Origin: Planctomycetota bacterium
GTDB lineage: Bacteria; Planctomycetota; Planctomycetia; Pirellulales; Pirellulaceae
NCBI GenBank assembly: GCA_026692885.1
Contig: JAPLNJ010000370.1
Coordinates: 1-16,528, forward strand
Reading direction: 5' to 3'
Length of the DNA: 16,528 nt
The notes under the pieces are model-generated. The model saw only the letters and a list, made by a program, of their open reading frames with translations, had not been told where the DNA came from and did not search any database. Numbering within the stretch: position 1 is the first letter of the stretch; every line of letters starts with the position of its first letter. Shown piece after piece: positions 6,011 to 13,040 of this stretch. The translations under genes and the position numbers were made by a program.

Positions 6011-7237
6011 TCACGCGGTTTCGGTCAACGGGGTGTCACCATCCTGGCTGGCCAGCTCGGCGAACAACCAGCCACGAACATGCTCAGCCACGGCCCGCAA
6101 GCGATCGTCGCCGATTCTCTCGCGGTATCGGCTCGCCATGTCGTCTCGTTGGTGGCCCATGATGATGTCGATGGCTGGAAAGTCGCCACACTCATCGGCC
6201 ACGGTGCGGAGTGTATGCCTTAGAGCGTAGAACCCCAAGCCCGGCCGCTTCAATCCCAGCCGATTCAGCAGCTTCACGAACTCTTTCGCTATGGCATCAT
6301 CGGGGGTGGCCCCGCTATTCTCGTCTTTGACGTAGCTCTTGACCCATCGGGCACCGAACGCGGTCAGGAACGCCAGCCCGTCGTCTGCCGAATCCTTTGG
6401 GTCAGACCGGGCGTTGATGGCATCGCGAACCGCTGCGACGGTTTCCGGCCACAGCTTGGCCCGTCGCGGAACTCCCGTTTTCGGCCGCGGGAAGGTGACC
6501 CACCCGGCCCCTAAGTCGATGGCCAATTGCGGCAGACTGGAAACATCACTAGCACCAAACCCGCAGTTTACCCCCAGCAGCACGAACGCCCGCATCGGTG
6601 TCTTGGTGGCGTTGATGATGGCCCGCAGTTCGGCCGCCTCGAACATGCGCAGCCCCTTGGTGGCCCGTGTCTGCCGCAGCGTCTTGCGGCTCGGCTTGTT
6701 GAAGCTTTGACCGTAGCGGGGCGGGTGATCGACTAGCCCTTGGTCGTAGGCATACTTGAAGAGCATACGGGCAACGGTGATCTCATTGGACACGGCCACG
6801 GGACCACGGCCAGTGGCGAACGTCGCCCGTAGTTGTTCGAAGTCGCTGGCCGCCAAGTCGGAAACGAGACGGAACTTTCCGAACGCTGATATGACGATTT
6901 CGCACGTTGCCCGGTATTGGTGGAAGGTGCGGGGGGATAATTCGTCGCAGGTGACCAATCGCGTTTTGCTGGTCAGGAACTTGTTCGCCAAGTCGCCGAC
7001 GGTCAATCCGTCGCCTTTGACTCGCGGAATTCTGCCGGCCAGCAAGTCGTCTTTCGTGTCGAGCCATTTCGCCAACGCGGCTTGGCCGCTCTCGTCACCT
7101 GCGATCTTGCCGAAGTAATGGAGCTTGGCCACGCCTCGGACCGTCAGCTTCTTGCACCAGTAGCCGCGGGGATGCCGGGTTAGGGGGAAGTCGGCGGGAG
7201 CTTTCTTCGCACGGCGGGTTGGGGTAGGATTGCCCAT
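6011..7237 (-). CDS. Tyrosine recombinase (integrase), variant catalytic set
   Basis: This 408-residue integrase starts at ATG 7237 with GGAGGTGA 4 bases upstream. The N-terminus (RHPRGYWCKKLTVRGVAKLHYFGK, 21-44) resembles an arm-site domain, and a SAM-like core-binding domain covers about 78-175. The catalytic domain shows Lys253 in RPKTG, Arg340-His341 in YALRHT, His362 in MGHQRDDM and the nucleophile Tyr371 in SRYRERI, 9 residues after His362 as usual. At the place of catalytic ArgI (normally GLR) the protein reads GFG (226-228), and the His of HxLRH is Tyr337. From memory this NCGFG form is common in planctomycete integrases, so it looks like a lineage variant rather than decay. The gene lies next to tRNA-His and probably catalyses integration into it. 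Confidence 0.92.
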   Translation of the reverse strand: MGNPTPTRRAKKAPADFPLTRHPRGYWCKKLTVRGVAKLHYFGKIAGDESGQAALAKWLDTKDDLLAGRIPRVKGDGLTVGDLANKFLTSKTRLVTCDELSPRTFHQYRATCEIVISAFGKFRLVSDLAASDFEQLRATFATGRGPVAVSNEITVARMLFKYAYDQGLVDHPPRYGQSFNKPSRKTLRQTRATKGLRMFEAAELRAIINATKTPMRAFVLLGVNCGFGASDVSSLPQLAIDLGAGWVTFPRPKTGVPRRAKLWPETVAAVRDAINARSDPKDSADDGLAFLTAFGARWVKSYVKDENSGATPDDAIAKEFVKLLNRLGLKRPGLGFYALRHTLRTVADECGDFPAIDIIMGHQRDDMASRYRERIGDDRLRAVAEHVRGWLFAELASQDGDTPLTETA

Positions 7238-7255
7238 GCTGTCACCTCCGGTAGT

Positions 7256-7273
7256 GGTTGTATTTGTACAACC
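7256..7273 (-). promoter_or_regulatory. Operator-like dyad GGTTGTA-N3-GTACAACC before integrase start
   Basis: GGTTGTA (7256-7262) and GTACAACC (7266-7273) form an inverted pair in the integrase leader, 19 bases upstream of the start and just before the ribosome site. The same half-site occurs twice at the integrase promoter (7340-7360). This suggests one regulator binding at both places. Confidence 0.5.
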
Positions 7274-7289
7274 GGGTTTCGTGACGGTC

Positions 7290-7315
7290 GCCTCGCGGGT
7301 TGCACCCCGCGAGGC
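7290..7315 (+). terminator. 10-bp hairpin in the integrase leader
   Basis: GCCTCGCGGG (7290-7299) pairs with CCCGCGAGGC (7306-7315) around a 6-base loop, with ATTTTC following on the plus strand. On the minus strand it lies within the integrase leader, preceded by AAAAT. It could stop plus-strand transcription towards the tRNA or act as a leader structure. Confidence 0.45.
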
Positions 7316-7331
7316 ATTTTCTTACGCTTTC

Positions 7332-7360
7332 AGTATAGAGGTTGTACAAAAGGTTGTACA
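7332..7360 (-). promoter_or_regulatory. Integrase promoter overlapped by two GGTTGTACA sites
   Basis: On the minus strand TGTACA (7360-7355) as -35 and TATACT (7337-7332) as -10 are separated by 17 bases. The -10 is a good match and the -35 a weak one. Two direct copies of GGTTGTACA (7340-7348 and 7352-7360, starts 12 apart) cover the -35 and the spacer, so a bound regulator would block polymerase. The start codon is about 95 bases downstream. Confidence 0.55.
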
Positions 7361-7398
7361 GATAGCACGGGAAAGACCCGACAGCACGGCCAAGAAAC

Positions 7399-7425
7399 AA
7401 AAAAAGCCCGGAAAAACCGGGCTTT
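7399..7425 (-). terminator. Rho-independent terminator of tRNA-His
   Basis: AAAGCCCGG (minus 7425-7417) pairs with CCGGGCTTT (7411-7403) around a TTTTT loop and is followed by further T on the minus strand (7402-7399). It lies 8 bases past the tRNA 3' end. If the element is integrated at the tRNA, this terminator is either part of the element end or shows that the crossover lies further left. Confidence 0.8.
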
Positions 7426-7432
7426 CTTGAGG

Positions 7433-7507
7433 GGTGGCTGGAGGGGCTCGAACCCTCGACCCTCAGAGCCACAATCTGATGCTCTAGCCAACTGAGCTAC
7501 AGCCACC
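7433..7507 (-). tRNA. tRNA-His (anticodon GTG)
   Basis: The minus strand folds into a full cloverleaf. The acceptor stem GGTGGCTG/CAGCCACC includes the extra G at -1 opposite C73, a hallmark of tRNA-His. The D-arm is GCTCAGTTGGCTAGAGC, the anticodon stem TCAGA/TCTGA has loop TTGTGGC with anticodon GTG, and the T-arm GAGGG/CCCTC has loop TTCGAGC. CCA is not encoded (CCT follows C73). The gene is intact even though an integrated element lies against its 3' end, so the element supplies or preserves the 3' part. Confidence 0.97.
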
Positions 7508-7523
7508 GTGCGGGAAGACAGCT

Positions 7524-7551
7524 AGTTTAGTGTTCGCCGCCGAACTGTCAA
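7524..7551 (-). promoter_or_regulatory. Promoter of tRNA-His
   Basis: On the minus strand a perfect -35 TTGACA (7551-7546) and TAAACT (7529-7524) as -10 are 16 bases apart, and the tRNA 5' end follows 16 bases later. The spacer contains the small palindrome GTTCGGCGGCGAAC. Confidence 0.65.
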
Positions 7552-7567
7552 CGAGTGGACGAAGTCC

Positions 7568-7840
7568 TCAGTCGTTTTGGTGCCGAAAGGCGTCCCGTTC
7601 GCGGCGGGTGGCCTCCAGGTCGAACATCAAGTACTTCATGTCCAGCCGCAGCTGGCTGAGTGCCTCTTGGACCAACTGCACAATGCGGAGCCGTCGTTTG
7701 GTGCTTTCAACGACACGGTCGAGAAGCGGAGCGACCTGCTGTCGATGTTCCGCCGGCAGGTGGGCGACCGCTTCGATCAACTCAGCCACGTCTCGCGGCA
7801 GTTCTTCCGCGCGGTGAAATAGTTCAGAAGAGTCAAGCAT
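7568..7840 (-). CDS. Small helical protein of unknown function
   Basis: This is a 90-residue protein. ATG 7840 is preferred because GGAAAGG lies 8 bases upstream; the longer reading from 7954 lacks such support. The sequence (LFHRAEELPRDVAELIEAVAHLPAEHRQQVAPLLDRVVESTKRRLRIVQLVQEALSQLRLDMK, split here by predicted turns) is almost wholly helical. It ends in a charged helix LEATRRERDAF that may form a coiled coil. No signal peptide, membrane segment or known domain is seen. It lies upstream of the tRNA on the same strand and is the first host gene next to the element. A role as a small cytoplasmic regulatory or scaffold protein is only a guess. Confidence 0.7.
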   Translation of the reverse strand: MLDSSELFHRAEELPRDVAELIEAVAHLPAEHRQQVAPLLDRVVESTKRRLRIVQLVQEALSQLRLDMKYLMFDLEATRRERDAFRHQND

Positions 7841-8137
7841 CGTGTTTGCCTTTCCACCCACCGTCTTTTCCGTTACTTCGGTCACAGGCAGAGTCGAGTG
7901 CAAGCAGTTCCTGTGCCAGCGTTTTGCTGCCAGCGGCCACTTGCTGTAACTCAATTCCTGTCAGAGGTTTAGCGATATACGGTGGCGGATTGGACGCCGT
8001 ATCGTGTGGCGAAAAAGCGACACACTTGCTCTTCCGGAAGTTCGCAAATCCTGTTACAAGCCAGCTTTACGTCGAGATTCCGCGGGAATCGGAAGGTGTC
8101 TTTCCGACAACAATTGGTCTCCGTCGAAAGCTGCCGA
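7841..8137. other. Intergenic stretch between divergent genes
   Basis: These 297 bases separate the small helical gene from the large secreted protein gene. Open reading frames cross it, including the in-frame upstream extension of the large gene back to a GTG at 7982, but I see no good ribosome site or protein-like composition in them. No clear promoter boxes, hairpin or repeat were found. The promoters of both genes should be here. Confidence 0.4.
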
Positions 8138-10915
8138 TTGTCATCACGCTTCCAAAACACAACGCGGTGGCATCTGAACGGTCCGGTCGCCTCTGTCCGG
8201 TCCGTCGGCAGTTGGTTCGCGCTCCTTGGTTGGCTCGCTTTCTCGAGCGAGACGCCAGCCGTAGCAGACTTTCAAGAGTCATTCGAATCTGGGGAGGTCG
8301 CTTGGCGTCTGGCGGATGCTGACGCCGGCTATCGGCTCGTAAGCCATCAGCGAGTCGCCCAGGGAGCTCACACCGGGCAGGGCTGTGAGTACCTGCAGGT
8401 GGCCGCCACGGCCGGAACCTTCATCCACCTGACGTACGAGATCCCACGGTCTCGCGTCATCGCCGAACTAAACTCGCGGGTCTGGGTCAAAGCGGATCGA
8501 TCGGGCTTGCAATTCATGGCTCGCCTGGTGCTGCCACGGACCGCCGACCCGCGGACGGGTGCGCCGATCGCCGCCCTGCTCCGAGGCGACATCTACAATC
8601 GCGTCGGCTCCTGGCAACAACTGTCGATCCCGCAGATCGATCAACTGCTCGGTCGCCAAGTCCGCGTGCTGCGGTCTCAGTTCGGCTCAGAGATCGACGC
8701 TCGCGAAGCGTTTGTGGACTTGGTGGTACTCAACGTCTACGGCGGCATCGGCGTCACCAACGTCTGGATCGACGACTTGGAGATCAGTGGTCAAGTGCCG
8801 CAGACTGCCTTCGCCACGCAGTCGGTTTCGCCTGGTGAGGTGGCCGGGCCGCAGGCCCGCCCCGACTACAACGTCGGCGGCAAACTGCCGCGTAGCCGCG
8901 AGTCGGTCCGACTGCAAGGGACTGTGCTGGTGGCCAGCGGGCGTCCGCTGTTCGTGCGCGCCGTCGAGTACAACGCCGAACCTTGGGAGTGGCTGAAGTC
9001 TTTGGGCGTCAATGCGGTGAAGTTGAAGGCCCCCGCCACCGCGGTCCAGTTGCAGGAGGCCAATCGTCTGGGACTCTGGCTGATCGCCCCGGCCCCCAAC
9101 GAGCTCGTGATCACGCCCGCCTACGAGGCGGTACTGGCCTGGGACTTGGGGTCTCGACTGAAGGAGGACCGTCTGGAGGCGACTCGCCAGTGGAGTGGCC
9201 AGGTGCGTCGTGCCGACCCGCTTCCCGATCGACCGCTGCTGTGCGGGGCCGAGGAGCGTCTGTGGGGCTACAGTCGCTTCGCGAATCTACTACTGGTGCC
9301 TCCGCCGCCCCTGGGTGGCGGCGTGTCACCGGCGGACTTCGGCGCAACGGTGCGGCAGCGACCGGCGCTGGCTCGACCGGGCACGCCGTTGTGGGCAGCA
9401 ATTCCCACAGAGCCAGATCCCGCCCTGGTCGAGCAGTGGTCGGCGTTTGGCCTGGAATCGCCGCTCTCCATGTCCGTAGAACCTGAACAGATCAGCTTGC
9501 TGACGTACCACGCACTCGCCTCTGGCGCCCGCGGCCTGGTCTTTACTTCCCGGTCGCCGCTGGACCGCCAGGATGCCGACACCATTCTGCGGGCACGTAC
9601 GCTGAAGCGGCTCAACCTGGAACTCGAATTCCTCGAACCGTGGGCGGCCGGCGGCGCCAGTTCGGCGGACATCGAGTCCGGTGAGGCCAATTTCCGGATC
9701 GGCACCTTGCAGACCGAACGGGCCCAATTGCTGATCATCCTCTCGCAAACATCGGGGCAACAATTCACCGTCGGCCCCGTGACGGATAAGACTCTGTCGT
9801 TGGTGGTCCCCAGCATGGTCAACTCGCCGCACGTCTACCGGATCACGACGGCCGGTCTGCGAACGCTGACGCATCGGCGCGTTCCGGGCGGCATCCGGAT
9901 TGCCCTGGAGGAGCCCGGGCTCGTGTCGCTGGTCGCCATCACGCAGGACCCCTTGGTGATCAATCATCTGGGCCGCGTCCTGACGAGCAACAAAGCGGAG
10001 CTCGCCAAATTGGGACATGAAGTCGCGTCAGGCGAACTGCAATTGGTGGAGCAGATTCATGCGCGTCTGGCCGGTGACGGGCAGGAGCCGCGCGCCGTGA
10101 GCGATTGGCTGGCCCAGGCCCGTTCGAATCTCAGGCATTGCGAATTGCTTTTGGGAGCCAGTGATTACTCCTCGGCGTCCGCCTACGCAGAACGGGCGGT
10201 GGACAGCCTGAGCCGCGTCCGGCGATACCATTGGCAACAGGCCGTCCAGTCGTTTCCGTCGCCGGTCTCCAGTCCGTTCTGTGTGAGCTTTCCGGCCTTG
10301 CCGTTGCACTGGCAGATGGCCCAGCGGCTACAGACTGCCCCCCACTGGGAACCCAATGCGCTGCCCGCGGGCGATTTCGAGAATTTGGAGCACCTGCGAG
10401 CGACGGGGTGGCAGAACGACAGCCTCAGTTCCGGCCCGGTGCGCACGCTGGTGGAAGTGGCCCAGCAGACGCCGCACGGAGGCCAGTCCGCACTGCGTTT
10501 GGTGGCCTGGGCGGCCGAACCGCAGACGCCGGTCCCGGTCGTAGAAACCCCGCCGATCAGGATTCGCTCAGGACCGGTTCGCGTACGAAGTGGGCAACTG
10601 GTGAGCTTCCGCGGCTGGGTGCGCGTGCCACAGCGTATCTCCGGCAGCCCGGACGGACTGCTGGTGTACGATTCGGTGTCAGGTCCGGCGCTGGCCGAAC
10701 GCATCTCCGTGACGGAGGGCTGGCGCGAGTTCGTCCTCTACCGCGCCGTGCCGTACGGGGGCGACTTGTCGTTGGTCATCGCGCTGACGGGGCTAGGCGA
10801 GGCGTGGCTGGACGACGTGACGATCAGCCTGCACGAACCCCTGGCGAACCGCAGTTCTCAGGAACCTCTGGACCAGGCTAGGCGGCTGCCCCCGGTGTCG
10901 GATAGACTGCGCTAG
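8138..10915 (+). CDS. Large secreted protein with carbohydrate-binding-like and glycosidase-like regions
   Basis: I place the start at TTG 8138 (weak GAAAG 7 bases before), giving 925 residues. The frame is open from GTG 7982, but the earlier part does not look protein-like. A signal peptide core SWFALLGWLAFSSETPAVA follows a basic stretch, with cleavage probable before DFQESFE. Residues after it form a beta-sandwich-like region ending in TNVWIDDLEISG. A middle region begins with RPLFVRAVEYNAEPWEWLKSLG and continues through LGLWLIAPAPN, resembling the first strands of a TIM-barrel glycosidase. A second beta-sandwich near the C-terminus ends in LGEAWLDDVTISL. Both sandwiches end in the WxDDxxIS pattern of carbohydrate-binding-like modules. 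I see no clear catalytic acid pair, so enzyme activity is uncertain. It acts outside the cytoplasm, possibly on polysaccharide. Confidence 0.8.
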   Translation: MSSRFQNTTRWHLNGPVASVRSVGSWFALLGWLAFSSETPAVADFQESFESGEVAWRLADADAGYRLVSHQRVAQGAHTGQGCEYLQVAATAGTFIHLTYEIPRSRVIAELNSRVWVKADRSGLQFMARLVLPRTADPRTGAPIAALLRGDIYNRVGSWQQLSIPQIDQLLGRQVRVLRSQFGSEIDAREAFVDLVVLNVYGGIGVTNVWIDDLEISGQVPQTAFATQSVSPGEVAGPQARPDYNVGGKLPRSRESVRLQGTVLVASGRPLFVRAVEYNAEPWEWLKSLGVNAVKLKAPATAVQLQEANRLGLWLIAPAPNELVITPAYEAVLAWDLGSRLKEDRLEATRQWSGQVRRADPLPDRPLLCGAEERLWGYSRFANLLLVPPPPLGGGVSPADFGATVRQRPALARPGTPLWAAIPTEPDPALVEQWSAFGLESPLSMSVEPEQISLLTYHALASGARGLVFTSRSPLDRQDADTILRARTLKRLNLELEFLEPWAAGGASSADIESGEANFRIGTLQTERAQLLIILSQTSGQQFTVGPVTDKTLSLVVPSMVNSPHVYRITTAGLRTLTHRRVPGGIRIALEEPGLVSLVAITQDPLVINHLGRVLTSNKAELAKLGHEVASGELQLVEQIHARLAGDGQEPRAVSDWLAQARSNLRHCELLLGASDYSSASAYAERAVDSLSRVRRYHWQQAVQSFPSPVSSPFCVSFPALPLHWQMAQRLQTAPHWEPNALPAGDFENLEHLRATGWQNDSLSSGPVRTLVEVAQQTPHGGQSALRLVAWAAEPQTPVPVVETPPIRIRSGPVRVRSGQLVSFRGWVRVPQRISGSPDGLLVYDSVSGPALAERISVTEGWREFVLYRAVPYGGDLSLVIALTGLGEAWLDDVTISLHEPLANRSSQEPLDQARRLPPVSDRLR

Positions 10916-11010
10916 TGGGGCGCACGTAGGGCGGTCGGGACCTCGCGGTCGCTCGGCCCAATCACCCCAGAACTTTCCTTGGAGTTGGCCGCAACGAAGA
11001 CGGTGTGACG

Positions 11011-11604
11011 ATGCAAAAATTTGATCTCGTACTGCCCACGATGGGCGGGGTGGTGGGGGCGGTCGTGTTCCTGCTGCTGATCGTCGTGGTGGTGATCACG
11101 ATTCTGCGCCGGCGCCGGAGAAAGCAGGAACCCGCTGCACCCGATCTCCGCGTCGACGTCTCCAAGCTGCCGGCCCAAGGGCCGTCCATCGCAGGTCCGC
11201 GGTTGGAATTCTACGGCATTCCGGTCCGCTTAGCCGTGCTGGTGTTGGCTCCGGCGGGACGCGGCAGTTCCGTTCCGGACGGACGGAGCTTCGAGCAGGC
11301 TTTGGAATCACTGCTCCCCGGCTTGGTCGAAGTGGTCAAGGCCCATCGGCCGCTGATTCGCGGCTGGCCGTATCAGCTGAGCACCCAAGGCTTCGTGCAC
11401 GCGTTTTTTGGGAACCTCGCGCTGCCAGGTGATCACGGCAAGGGCACGCCGTGGTGTGCGGCGGCCGGACGCTTCCAAGCCGGCGATCAGCAACTCTTAG
11501 CCGGCTTGATCTGCGTGGCCGACAAGCCGAATGCGTTGAGCCAAGTGACGATCCAACAGCTGGGACTGTGGCTGGACGTACTGCGGGTCAAAGGTGCCTC
11601 GTGA
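11011..11604 (+). CDS. Single-pass membrane protein, conserved hypothetical
   Basis: This is a 197-residue protein. ATG 11011 is preferred over the in-frame GTG 11005 because GAAGA lies about 10 bases before it. Residues 12-33 form one membrane helix (VVGAVVFLLLIVVVVITIL) followed by five Arg, so the bulk is on the cytoplasmic side by the positive-inside rule. The remainder (about 55-197) is a soluble domain with an alternating strand/helix pattern (LEFYGIPVRLAVLVLAPAG, FEQALESLLPGLVEVV, GFVHAFFGNLALPG, LLAGLICVADKPNAL). I do not recognise the family. It lies 95 bases downstream of the large secreted protein and probably shares its transcript. The convergent palindrome at 11637-11700 follows directly. 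Confidence 0.8.
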   Translation: MQKFDLVLPTMGGVVGAVVFLLLIVVVVITILRRRRRKQEPAAPDLRVDVSKLPAQGPSIAGPRLEFYGIPVRLAVLVLAPAGRGSSVPDGRSFEQALESLLPGLVEVVKAHRPLIRGWPYQLSTQGFVHAFFGNLALPGDHGKGTPWCAAAGRFQAGDQQLLAGLICVADKPNALSQVTIQQLGLWLDVLRVKGAS

Positions 11605-11636
11605 CGACGCGGCAATTCCTAACCTGTACCCGGCCG

Positions 11637-11700
11637 CGTAGGTCAGGCTTTCCAGCCTGACGTTGGGGCAACAAAGTCAGGCTGGAAAGCCTGACCTACG
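11637..11700. repeat. Two-arm palindrome of a 24-bp repeat (REP-like)
   Basis: A 24-bp unit starting GTAGGTCAGG and ending AGCCTGAC (11638-11661) is followed after 14 bases by its perfect inverted copy (11676-11699), and one more base pairs on each side. Each unit is itself a small palindrome (GTCAGGCT TTCC AGCCTGAC). A third unit lies at 15523-15546. The palindrome sits between convergent genes and may terminate both transcripts. Its right arm supplies the TAG stop of the HEAT-repeat gene. Confidence 0.9.
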
Positions 11701-13021
11701 GCCCGCTCTCGATGTGTTGGATCGCCGCGGCGGCGAGTTGTTTCACTGCTTGATCGGGGTCAGCCAGCAACTTCTTTAAGGCGTCCAGCGCCGGCTTCGC
11801 TGGCGGGCTGATCATACCCAACCCCAGCACCGCCCGACGCCGCACCTGAGGGTCGTGGGCCACGAGTTTCTCGATCAAAGCGGGGACGGCGGGAGCACCG
11901 ATTTGCTGCAGGGCTTCGAGGGCCTTTTCGCGAACCGCGGGAGCCTTGTCTGCCAAAGCATCGGCGAGCTCGCCGACCGCCGTTGCCGCCGCAGGGCCGA
12001 CCCTGCCCAAACGGGCCGCCGCCGTGCCGCGGACGTTGGCATCCGTGTCTTGTTTCAGCGAGTGCCGAAAGGCCGCCGCCGCAGCGTCGGGTTCAGCAAC
12101 TCGGGCGATCGCCATCAGGCAGGCGGAACGCACCGCGGCCTCGTGGTCTTCCTTCGCCGCGCGCACCAACTCCGGCAGCAGCGGCCGCGCGTCGACCTCC
12201 AGGCCGCCCAACAGACGGGCAATCGCGGCGCGGTTGGCCTTGCCTTCCCGTTCGCCTCGCAACATGGTCGCCAATTGGGGTGCCGCTCCCAGCACTGCAG
12301 TAGGTGGGAACCTCGGCACGATCGACAACGCTATGTGGCGCACCGTAGCGTCTTCGTCAGCCAAGGCGGCGGTGAACGCCGAGACTATTTCCGCGTTGGA
12401 TGCATCGAACCGCTCGATCAAATAAAACGCCGCACCGCGCCGCACCTGCGCCGCAGGATTCTTCATCAGCCCCAGCATGCGTGAAACCGACTCCGCCCCG
12501 CGTTCATCCAGTTGCTGCGCAGCTGCGTCCCGCGCGACCACGTCTTTCCCTGCCAAGGCCGCAGCCCAAGTCTGCCACGGATCGTCCGTCGAACCGCCCG
12601 GCTCACCGGTCTTGCTTACCGGCGGTATTGCATGGGACGGGGGCTCGGCTCCTAGGGCCGCCGACGAGTCCGACTCTGGCGGCGACGGCGTTCTGCCGGG
12701 TCTGGCAGTTGAGGCTGACTGAACTGAGTTCGCCGCCGCCTCGTCTATGATTCCCGTGGCGCCACTGGCCGCAACTCCGCCCTGCGCCCCGTTTGGGGCA
12801 ACGGGCGGGCTAGCGCTCGTGTTGGACGACGGCCGTCCGTCGGGCTTTGTGGCGGGTTCCGCACAACCGAAGATGGCCAAGATCAAGCCGATGCTGAGGC
12901 ACAGCCGTAGAATAGCTCCCTCGCCCCGGTATTCCTGGGAGATGTCTGGGGTGAGGGGCCGAAAGGCAAATGCCGAAACTATCTTTCGGCCGATGCCGAG
13001 GCAGCGAGTCGCGGTTTCCAT
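11696..13021 (-). CDS. HEAT-repeat lipoprotein
   Basis: This 441-residue protein starts at ATG 13021 with AGGAG 7 bases upstream. A hydrophobic stretch LCLSIGLILAIFGC ends at Cys53, a plausible lipoprotein cysteine (IFGC is near but not equal to the LAGC consensus). The region before it is unusually long, 36 residues. A Pro/Ser/Gly-rich linker (54-140) leads to HEAT repeats from about 147 to the end, each of roughly 30-38 residues with the usual VRxxAAxxL pattern (for example QVRRGAAFYLIE, AVREKALEALQQIG, QVRRRAVLGLG). It is probably anchored to a membrane and binds other proteins. It follows the UbiA gene by 19 bases, so it is co-transcribed with the menaquinone genes, though no functional link can be read from the sequence. 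The TAG stop lies within the REP-like palindrome. Confidence 0.85.
   Translation of the reverse strand: METATRCLGIGRKIVSAFAFRPLTPDISQEYRGEGAILRLCLSIGLILAIFGCAEPATKPDGRPSSNTSASPPVAPNGAQGGVAASGATGIIDEAAANSVQSASTARPGRTPSPPESDSSAALGAEPPSHAIPPVSKTGEPGGSTDDPWQTWAAALAGKDVVARDAAAQQLDERGAESVSRMLGLMKNPAAQVRRGAAFYLIERFDASNAEIVSAFTAALADEDATVRHIALSIVPRFPPTAVLGAAPQLATMLRGEREGKANRAAIARLLGGLEVDARPLLPELVRAAKEDHEAAVRSACLMAIARVAEPDAAAAAFRHSLKQDTDANVRGTAAARLGRVGPAAATAVGELADALADKAPAVREKALEALQQIGAPAVPALIEKLVAHDPQVRRRAVLGLGMISPPAKPALDALKKLLADPDQAVKQLAAAAIQHIESGP
12918..12957. repeat. Palindromic repeat inside a coding region
   Basis: CCCTCGCCCC (12918-12927) and GGGGTGAGGG (12948-12957) form a 10-bp inverted repeat with one mismatch around a 20-base centre. 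It encodes residues 22-35 of the HEAT-repeat lipoprotein, right before the hydrophobic signal core. The composition resembles dispersed palindromes I recall from planctomycete genomes, but only one copy is in this window. Confidence 0.5.
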
Positions 13022-13040
13022 AGCTGAACTCCTGTAGATA

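Larger units (their letters stand above)
1..7432. mobile_element. Integrated element at tRNA-His (right end and body; left end outside window)
   Basis: All genes from 1 to 7237 lie on the minus strand in closely packed, often overlapping units, and they end with a tyrosine recombinase whose promoter lies directly beside the 3' end of an intact tRNA-His gene. That is the usual layout of an element integrated in a tRNA 3' end. The content fits: integrase, excisionase-like protein, TOPRIM primase, RepA-like ATPase, several unrecognised small proteins and two arrays of short repeats. I found no second copy of the tRNA 3' segment in 1-6000, so the distal attachment site must be beyond the left edge. 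No capsid, portal, relaxase or type IV secretion gene is visible, so satellite, prophage and ICE cannot be separated. The exact boundary within or next to the tRNA is inferred. Confidence 0.75.

Noticed and set aside
7982..8137. N-terminal extension of the large secreted protein to GTG 7982
   Set aside because: It would place about 75 non-hydrophobic residues before the signal core and shows no ribosome site. A start near 8138 fits a signal peptide better, though this is not certain.
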